From CAYZTD01 sp964638155 (lineage in GTDB: Archaea > Thermoplasmatota > E2 > DHVEG-1): a stretch of 35,492 nt of DNA. How positions within the stretch are numbered: position 1 is the first letter of the stretch; each line of letters opens with the position of its first letter. Below are positions 31,084-35,492 of this stretch, one piece after another. The stretch is taken from NCBI GenBank assembly GCA_964638155.1, contig CAZWYI010000022.1, forward strand, positions 1 through 35,492, given 5' to 3'. The notes under the pieces were generated by a model, which was not told where the DNA came from, ran no database searches, and saw only the letters and a list, made by a program, of their open reading frames with translations. A program made the translations under genes and the position numbers.

Positions 31084-32193
31084 ATGAAAAAAATAGCTAT
31101 AACAGGTTTTGTAATATCTATTTTGATGCTGGTGTCTTTTTCTTCTGTAGTTGGTCTAAATATATCTAATAATTTTATTGATATTTCTAGTGATGATTCA
31201 AATTATATTTATTTGACCGAAAGTGATTTTCAAGATATTTATGAATCCCTTAATGATATTCTAGAAGTTACTAATAATAATATGGAGATTTATAACTCAG
31301 TAAAAAATGCTGTAGATGTTTCTATCTCTTTATGTGATAAAACTGATTATGATTATCTACTAGATAAGGAAAAACTTTTGGCCGAAATCGAAGATATTTC
31401 TGAATTTATTAATGAGGAATACTCTAAAATTTATTTCTCAGAAAATCCCTCGGAGATTGGTTTAAGAAAATATCTTACTGTTAAAACTAAAAACTCAGTC
31501 GGCAGTCCTGTATCTAACGCCAATGTTGAAGTAAAATATGTGTTTCCTATAATGAATTATTGGGGTATACCTCTTTTTACTCTTGCAAAAGACAAATCAA
31601 ATATTCTAGGCGAATTTGATTGCGATTTTATTTTAGGGCCTGCTGGCGCTATCAAGGTTTATGCAACTAAAGGTCTTTTGAGCGGGCAAAATCCAGATGA
31701 TGAAGGATATCTAGTATATGGATTTTTGGATTCTTCTAAGACAGTAACAGTGACACTTGATCTATTTGCAACAGAAAATAAAGAAGTTAGATTAGGATAT
31801 GTTCTTAGGAATCTTTTATCTAAGAGTTTCAATAACTTTGTTAATTTAATTAAAGATAAGGATTTTTCTTTTATTTTCCCAAACATTGAAACAAAAGATA
31901 CTTGGGTATATAGTGGTAAGGTTGTTGAAATAGCTGTAATACCCTTAAAAGATGTAGATGTTAAAGCATATGAGTTGTCTTTAGTAGGTTTTAGAAGAAC
32001 TGGTGTAGTTATTTCTGGCACAACCGATATTAAAGGTGAGTTTACATTATCTGGGTTAAAAAATCTGAGAACCTATGAATTAGAACTAACTAAGAGTCGT
32101 TATATTCCTAAGGATTTTTATTTAAGTAAAGATTCACTGCCACCCAATCCAATTAGGATGTTTAGGAATCCTAATGCTAAATGTTTAAATTAA
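31084..32193 (+). CDS. Exported protein with carboxypeptidase-regulatory-like domains
   Basis: The 369-residue protein has a signal peptide (1-~24), a helical acidic region (~35-125) and two Ig-like/CarboxypepD_reg-type domains. The first (~130-225) contains KTKNSVGSPVSNANVEVKY and D-K-S-N-I-L-G-E-F-D-C-D-F-I-L. The second (~275-350) contains VIPLKDVDVKAYELSLVGF and TTDIKGEFTLSGLKNLRTYE. It lacks the hydrophobic tail seen in neighbouring secreted proteins. The overall plan (signal, helical region, Ig-like) recalls the small protein at 374-871. The role is unknown; a surface-structural part is likely. Confidence 0.7.
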   Translation: MKKIAITGFVISILMLVSFSSVVGLNISNNFIDISSDDSNYIYLTESDFQDIYESLNDILEVTNNNMEIYNSVKNAVDVSISLCDKTDYDYLLDKEKLLAEIEDISEFINEEYSKIYFSENPSEIGLRKYLTVKTKNSVGSPVSNANVEVKYVFPIMNYWGIPLFTLAKDKSNILGEFDCDFILGPAGAIKVYATKGLLSGQNPDDEGYLVYGFLDSSKTVTVTLDLFATENKEVRLGYVLRNLLSKSFNNFVNLIKDKDFSFIFPNIETKDTWVYSGKVVEIAVIPLKDVDVKAYELSLVGFRRTGVVISGTTDIKGEFTLSGLKNLRTYELELTKSRYIPKDFYLSKDSLPPNPIRMFRNPNAKCLN

Positions 32194-32200
32194 AAATAAT

Positions 32201-33481
32201 CTACTTTTTTTTTAACGTTTTTTTCCAAAACGAACCAGTAGTCCCAGTAACAATCCTATCTGTTTTAAAAACATACACAACTAGAGCTATCATAATTAAT
32301 GCAAAGATTGCTACATAGATAATTCCACATAAAACAAAGATATAATTATCAAATAAAAGCGCACGCGGCGCCATCATAGGATGACTAAAAGGTATTCCAA
32401 ATAAAATAGCCTTAAGAGCAAAAGGTAATGTGTCAAAGTCTTTAAACATTGTAATAAACATTGGAATTAATACAAGTAACACAACTGGAAAAGTAAGGGT
32501 TTGAGCTGATTTAAAATTCTTGGCCATAGTTCCAAGAAGCATACAGAGTGCAAGCGCGGCAATTAAACTTATAAATACAACAACACCTATAATAATTAAA
32601 TCCGTCCCACTTAAGCTTAAATCAAATGCCACAGAACTTCCTGATATATCTTGAAATTGAAAACCCATAAGATAGTTGCCCATACCAATCATATAAATTA
32701 CAGCAAGGATAAGACCAACAATTGCTGCAGCAATAATTTTTCCAGTTACAATACTAGTTCTTCTTACAGGCAAAGTAAGAAGTGTTTCAAGTGTTTTATT
32801 TTCTTTTTCAAGGGCCATAGAAGAAATTACCATTTGACCTGCCATAATGATAATTATAAACATTATAATAGGAATAAAAGTTGACTGCTGAGAAAGAACA
32901 CTTGCAATTTCTCCTGGAGAAACGCCAATAAGTTCTTTTTCCTTAAAATATGTGGTTTCATTTCGAACTGTTGGGTTAATTGCAGTAGTTGCATTAACTG
33001 AAGTGTTTTTTTTGCCAATTAAATCCTTAGTAATTTCTTGATTAACACTACTAATAATTGTTTCAACAACAGAAGAAGAAATCGAATCAAGAACACCTGC
33101 TCCTTTCATAACCCAGTAAATCTCGAATTCTCCAGTTTTTCCATTTTTGATATTTTCTGAGAAATTTTTACTTATAATTATTAATGCTTGCCCCTCTTTT
33201 TCTTTTAGTTTATTTATTGCTTTTGTTTTATCTGAAATATTTTCTGAATAAAAGGTTACATTTGAGCTGTTAGTAAACACATTTACTGCAATTTTTGAAT
33301 AATTATTGTTATCTATATTTATAAGTGCGATAGTTGGCGGTTCCTGTAGTTCTTCTTCTATTCCACCAATTGAATTTCCAAGAGATCCAAAAATAAAAGC
33401 AAATATAATTATTGGTAAAAGAGTAGAAGGTGTCAAAAGCTCTTTTAATTCTTTTTTAACTATATTTCCAAGATCGCTCAT
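32201..33481 (-). CDS. ABC-2 type transporter permease
   Basis: The 426-residue protein has one N-terminal span (~15-35), a large extracytoplasmic loop (~40-200) and five or six spans in the C-terminal half, including LVILVLI-type and ALKAILFGIPFSHPMMAPRA segments. The cytoplasmic motif ALEKENKTLETLLTLPVRRT (~225-245) is diagnostic of ABC-2/NatB-type permeases. It overlaps the ATPase gene by four bases (ATGA), so the two form one exporter. Substrates in this family range from sodium and drugs to lipids and peptides; nothing in the sequence decides. The protein ends near 32201 with a lysine-rich tail, and the secreted-protein gene converges on it. Confidence 0.85.
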   Translation of the reverse strand: MSDLGNIVKKELKELLTPSTLLPIIIFAFIFGSLGNSIGGIEEELQEPPTIALINIDNNNYSKIAVNVFTNSSNVTFYSENISDKTKAINKLKEKEGQALIIISKNFSENIKNGKTGEFEIYWVMKGAGVLDSISSSVVETIISSVNQEITKDLIGKKNTSVNATTAINPTVRNETTYFKEKELIGVSPGEIASVLSQQSTFIPIIMFIIIIMAGQMVISSMALEKENKTLETLLTLPVRRTSIVTGKIIAAAIVGLILAVIYMIGMGNYLMGFQFQDISGSSVAFDLSLSGTDLIIIGVVVFISLIAALALCMLLGTMAKNFKSAQTLTFPVVLLVLIPMFITMFKDFDTLPFALKAILFGIPFSHPMMAPRALLFDNYIFVLCGIIYVAIFALIMIALVVYVFKTDRIVTGTTGSFWKKTLKKK

Positions 33482-34191
33482 TTGACCACCTTTGTAAATA
33501 CTTCTTCAATGTTTTTTGAGTTGTATTTATTCATCAATTGATTTGGTTTTCCCTCTTCAACTATAATACCCTTATCAATAAGTGCTATCCTATCACACAA
33601 ATATTCAACTTCAAGCATATTGTGTGAAGAAAGAAGAACTGTTGTACCATCTTTTGTAGTATTCTTAATGATATTTCTTATTTCTTGAGCATTATTTACA
33701 TCAAGACCACTAGTTGGTTCATCAAGTATTGCAAGCCTTGGATTGTTCATAAGAGCACGTCCAACAAGTAGTCTTCTTTTCATTCCCTTGCTATAGCTTT
33801 CTACTTTGTCATCAATTCTATTACCTAGATCAGCTATTTTTATACCTGTTTCTACAAGTTCATTTGTTTTTTTTGAATTAAAAAAATTTGCAATAAACTT
33901 AAGATAATCTCTACCAGAAAGATTCTTATATGCTCCGGCATCCTCAGGTAAATAACTTAATATTTCTCTAATTTCATCTGGTTTTTCTTTTAAATCAAAA
34001 CCCATTATTTGAACTGAGCCTTTTGTTATAGTAAGAATTGTTGAAAGAATTCTCAAGGTAGTAGTTTTTCCTGCTCCATTTGGCCCAATTAGTCCAAATA
34101 TTTCTCCTTTTTCTAAGGAAAAACTAATTCCTTTTACTGCTTCAATGTTTCCGTAGTTTTTTGTTAGATTTTTTACCTCCACAGCATACAT
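33478..34191 (-). CDS. ABC transporter ATP-binding protein (NatA/CcmA-like)
   Basis: The 237-residue ATPase has Walker A GPNGAGKTTT (36-45), Q-loop-equivalent region SYLPEDAGAYKNLSGRDYL (note E in place of Q), signature SYSKGMKRRLLVGRAL (132-147), Walker B LAILDEPTSGLD (153-164) and switch His190 (LLSSH). The signature S-K-G-M instead of S-G-G-Q is common in NatA-like exporters. The start ATG 34191 has GGAGA eight bases upstream. It is transcribed divergently from the cold-shock gene. With the permease it forms a two-gene exporter. Confidence 0.9.
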   Translation of the reverse strand: MYAVEVKNLTKNYGNIEAVKGISFSLEKGEIFGLIGPNGAGKTTTLRILSTILTITKGSVQIMGFDLKEKPDEIREILSYLPEDAGAYKNLSGRDYLKFIANFFNSKKTNELVETGIKIADLGNRIDDKVESYSKGMKRRLLVGRALMNNPRLAILDEPTSGLDVNNAQEIRNIIKNTTKDGTTVLLSSHNMLEVEYLCDRIALIDKGIIVEEGKPNQLMNKYNSKNIEEVFTKVVK

Positions 34192-34252
34192 ACATTTTCT
34201 CCAAACAAATTTTTATTATTAATATGTTTTCTAAGATTAACTTAAAAAAATC

Positions 34253-34344
34253 TGTGTTAGGATAGGACATATGTCGCACCCGGAAGTATCATGTATACTT
34301 GTCATGATACTCATAGGAAGCGACATATCTCCTGACCCTACACA
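34253..34344 (-). ncRNA. Structured hairpin element between direct repeats, possible small RNA
   Basis: A 92-nt element: outer arms 34253-34277 and 34320-34344 pair with five mismatches and one wobble over 25 positions (TGTGT...ATATGTCGC / GCGACATAT...ACACA). An inner perfect 9-bp stem AGTATCATG/CATGATACT (34285-34293, 34303-34311) caps it, with asymmetric internal loops. It is flanked by near-identical direct repeats AACTTAAAAAAATC (34239-34252) and AACTTAAAAAAAATC (34345-34359). On the minus strand a TATA sequence (TTATATAG, 34379-34372) precedes it by about 25 bp and a run of seven T follows it, as for a short terminated transcript. A MITE-like insertion is the alternative. Confidence 0.5.
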
Positions 34345-34370
34345 AACTTAAAAAAAATCGCGAATGCATA

Positions 34371-34380
34371 ACTATATAAG
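34371..34380 (+). promoter_or_regulatory. TATA box and long leader of the cold-shock gene
   Basis: ACTATATAAG lies about 145 bp upstream of the cold-shock ATG, giving a leader of roughly 115-120 nt. That leader contains small hairpins, for example TTCG/CGAA near 34434-34449, and ends with GAGGAGGTGA. Long structured leaders are common for cold-shock genes. Thermoregulation is inferred, not shown. Confidence 0.45.
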
Positions 34381-34519
34381 GGAGAGAGGTGTATAGAGAT
34401 ATAGAAAAGAATAAAGGTAAAAGTATTACAATTTCGTTTTTTAGCGAATTTTTGAGAATTTTTTATTATTTGCTCTTTTTATCGATTTAGACATAATAGT
34501 CTGAGGAGGTGACAAACAA

Positions 34520-34714
34520 ATGAAAGGAAATGTAAAATGGTACAATGCCATGAAAGGATACGGCTTTATAGAAGGTGAAGACGGAACAGAGGTTTTTGTC
34601 CACAGAACAGCTATACCCGTAGGAACAAATCTCAATGAAGGAGATGAAGTTGAATTCGAAGTTGAAGAGGGAGAAAAAGGCCAGAGAGCAACAAATGTAA
34701 AGAAAAACGCATAA
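34520..34714 (+). CDS. Cold-shock protein, CspA family
   Basis: The 64-residue single cold-shock domain binds single-stranded nucleic acid through RNP1 (KGYGFI, 12-17) and RNP2 (VFVHRTAI, 25-32). The N-terminal MKGNVKWYNAMKGYGFI is canonical, as is the G-D-E-V-E-F-E-V-E segment. A strong Shine-Dalgarno GGAGGTGA lies seven bases before the ATG. The protein probably acts as an RNA chaperone. The gene follows a long leader and the hairpin element at 34253-34344. Confidence 0.95.
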   Translation: MKGNVKWYNAMKGYGFIEGEDGTEVFVHRTAIPVGTNLNEGDEVEFEVEEGEKGQRATNVKKNA

Positions 34715-34839
34715 AAACATATTTGATTGATTGAATTTAATTTTGCATTTATTCAATATATGCAATAATCGAACAACGATCATTTCTTCTTATTTATTTT
34801 AAGAAAAATAATTTTCATACATATCGGAGGTGATAAACA

Positions 34840-34962
34840 ATGAAAGATATAACACGAAAACTTAAAAAAATGATTAAAACAAGAAAGAACAAAAAGATAA
34901 TCTATAAAAATACTGGTAGAAAATCAGTAGGTCTTTTTGTAGATGATTTATCAGTTAAATAA
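34840..34962 (+). CDS. Small basic ORF, 40 residues, unknown
   Basis: ATG 34840 follows a perfect GGAGGTGA (34826-34833). The frame begins MKDITRKLKKMIKTRKNKK and ends GRKSVGLFVDDLSVK. It is strongly basic in its first half, so it could bind nucleic acid; no family is recognised. It is 125 bp downstream of the cold-shock gene, with a shared or separate promoter (CAATATATGC near 34755-34766). A hairpin overlapping its stop looks like a terminator, supporting a real transcript. Confidence 0.6.
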   Translation: MKDITRKLKKMIKTRKNKKIIYKNTGRKSVGLFVDDLSVK

Positions 34963-34980
34963 ATCATTTATAATATTTTT
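34943..34980 (+). terminator. Hairpin plus T-rich run after the 40-residue ORF
   Basis: ATGATTTAT (34943-34951) and ATAAATCAT (34959-34967) form a perfect 9-bp stem with a 7-nt loop over the stop codon, followed by a T-rich stretch (TATTTTTTTA). Confidence 0.45.
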
Positions 34981-35128
34981 TTACTTATTAGTAAGTCACG
35001 TTACTGGTGATGAGTTAATCAAGTTTTTATTACACATAATTTTTTAAAAAAAGTATTTTAAATTGCATTTTTTCACTAGAAACTTCTTTTATACAAATGA
35101 ATATTACAACTCTAAATCAATATTTATA

Positions 35129-35392
35129 CTATTTAATTGAAATTTTTTTTGTTTTTGTATTAAAAACACCAAGAGTTTTTTGGTTTATAATAAGTGATTT
35201 AGGTATTACTACAAAATCATGTTCATCGTTATCCAAGCTAAAACTATGTACAAGTCTTATTTTTTCATTATTTTCATCATATAAAATACCTGTTTGAACT
35301 GTTTTTGCTAGTGAAAAATTCTCTTTACTTAGTTCTTCTTCACCGTATTCTAAAACATCATTCCAAATAACTGCAACAATTTTTTTCTTCAT
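35129..35392 (-). CDS. Small conserved-looking hypothetical protein
   Basis: From ATG 35392 the protein has 87 residues (a TTG at 35404 adds four). It reads KKKIVAVIWNDVLEYGEEEL, then AKTVQTGILYDENNEKIRLV and HDFVVIPKSLI. The layout resembles small proteins that pair an early V-x-W-x-D with G-x-L/I-x-x-E...D-F/Y-x-V-I-P-K-x-x-I in many genomes, but I assign no function. A compact beta-rich domain is likely. No Shine-Dalgarno is visible. Confidence 0.6.
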   Translation of the reverse strand: MKKKIVAVIWNDVLEYGEEELSKENFSLAKTVQTGILYDENNEKIRLVHSFSLDNDEHDFVVIPKSLIINQKTLGVFNTKTKKISIK

Positions 35393-35413
35393 TAATTTTT
35401 TCAATATTTTTGT

Positions 35414-35492
35414 TTATTTTAAATGTTTTCTAAAAACAGGCATTGGGACAAAATTAGTTGTCATTCTTTTAAGATGATGACATAAGCTCTTT
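35414..35492 (-). CDS. 3' end of a gene running off the window
   Basis: The minus strand is open from the window edge to a TAA at 35416-35414, giving 25 residues that end HLKRMTTNFVPMPVFRKHLK. The composition (Pro, Met, His, Cys) looks protein-like, but the fragment is too short to identify. Confidence 0.3.
   Translation of the reverse strand, partial: KSLCHHLKRMTTNFVPMPVFRKHLK

Noticed and set aside
1..35492. tRNA, rRNA, CRISPR arrays, transposase or integrase genes
   Set aside because: No T-loop-like GTTCGA-type sequence outside coding regions, no regularly spaced repeats and no transposase-like protein were found by reading.

Overview
AT-rich (roughly 70% A+T) chromosomal DNA of an archaeon. 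Archaeal markers are the TATA-box promoters (TTTATATA-like), Shine-Dalgarno sequences of the GGAGGTGA type, a modified archaeal mevalonate operon, LPG_synthase_TM-type membrane proteins, and many secreted PKD-domain proteins including a C25 (gingipain-like) and a C1A (papain-like) peptidase. Secreted cysteine peptidases and PKD proteins of this kind are known from uncultured protein-degrading Thermoplasmatota-like lineages such as MBG-D/Thermoprofundales. That placement is an inference; the window holds no rRNA or other phylogenetic marker.

Layout. 1-2.2 kb: a truncated 5-formyl-THF cyclo-ligase fragment whose 5' end is duplicated 714 bp away, a small secreted protein between the two copies, and an HTH-MNT/HEPN toxin-antitoxin-like pair with a paired operator. 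2.2-7.2 kb (minus): a five-gene cluster of a hexapeptide acyltransferase, a secreted transglutaminase-fold protein, an LPG_synthase_TM-methyltransferase fusion, a NAS-like SAM protein and a SAM methyltransferase. 7.3-9.2 kb: secreted papain-family peptidase. 9.3-10.9 kb: a second LPG_synthase_TM gene tail to tail with a second NAS-like SAM protein, echoing the first locus. 11.1-15.2 kb: a tight operon for the archaeal mevalonate route via anhydromevalonate phosphate (mevalonate kinase, UbiD-type decarboxylase, LpdD-like flavin chaperone, AcnX-type phosphomevalonate dehydratase large and small subunits). 15.2-16.7 kb (minus): an AttH/CrtC-like lipocalin-fold protein. 17-19.3 kb: secreted gingipain-like peptidase.

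19.4-24.3 kb: a 36-residue ORF, then an operon of HD-domain protein, CitF-type CoA-transferase, short citrate-synthase-family citryl-CoA lyase and a divergent fused aconitase-family protein. No CitE, CitD or prosthetic-group genes are present, which suggests an ACP-independent citrate cleavage/formation module. 24.4-32.2 kb: five large secreted or membrane proteins (PKD, beta-helix, DNRLRE-like, carboxypeptidase-regulatory-like). 32.2-34.2 kb (minus): an ABC-2 exporter pair. 34.2-35.5 kb: a hairpin element, a cold-shock protein, a 40-residue basic ORF, a small conserved-looking protein and the 3' end of a last gene.

Two themes link the regions. First, secretion: seven exported proteins end in a similar short tail, a charged or Pro-Lys linker followed by a 15-30 residue F/L/I-rich segment, suggesting a common sorting or anchoring signal. 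Second, acetyl-CoA and lipid metabolism: the citrate module exchanges acetyl-CoA, the mevalonate operon uses acetyl-CoA-derived mevalonate for isoprenoid lipids, and the LPG_synthase_TM/SAM-protein pairs look like membrane-lipid or envelope modification. The strongest candidates for undescribed biology are the citrate module, the repeated LPG_TM + NAS-like pairing, and the shared C-terminal tail.
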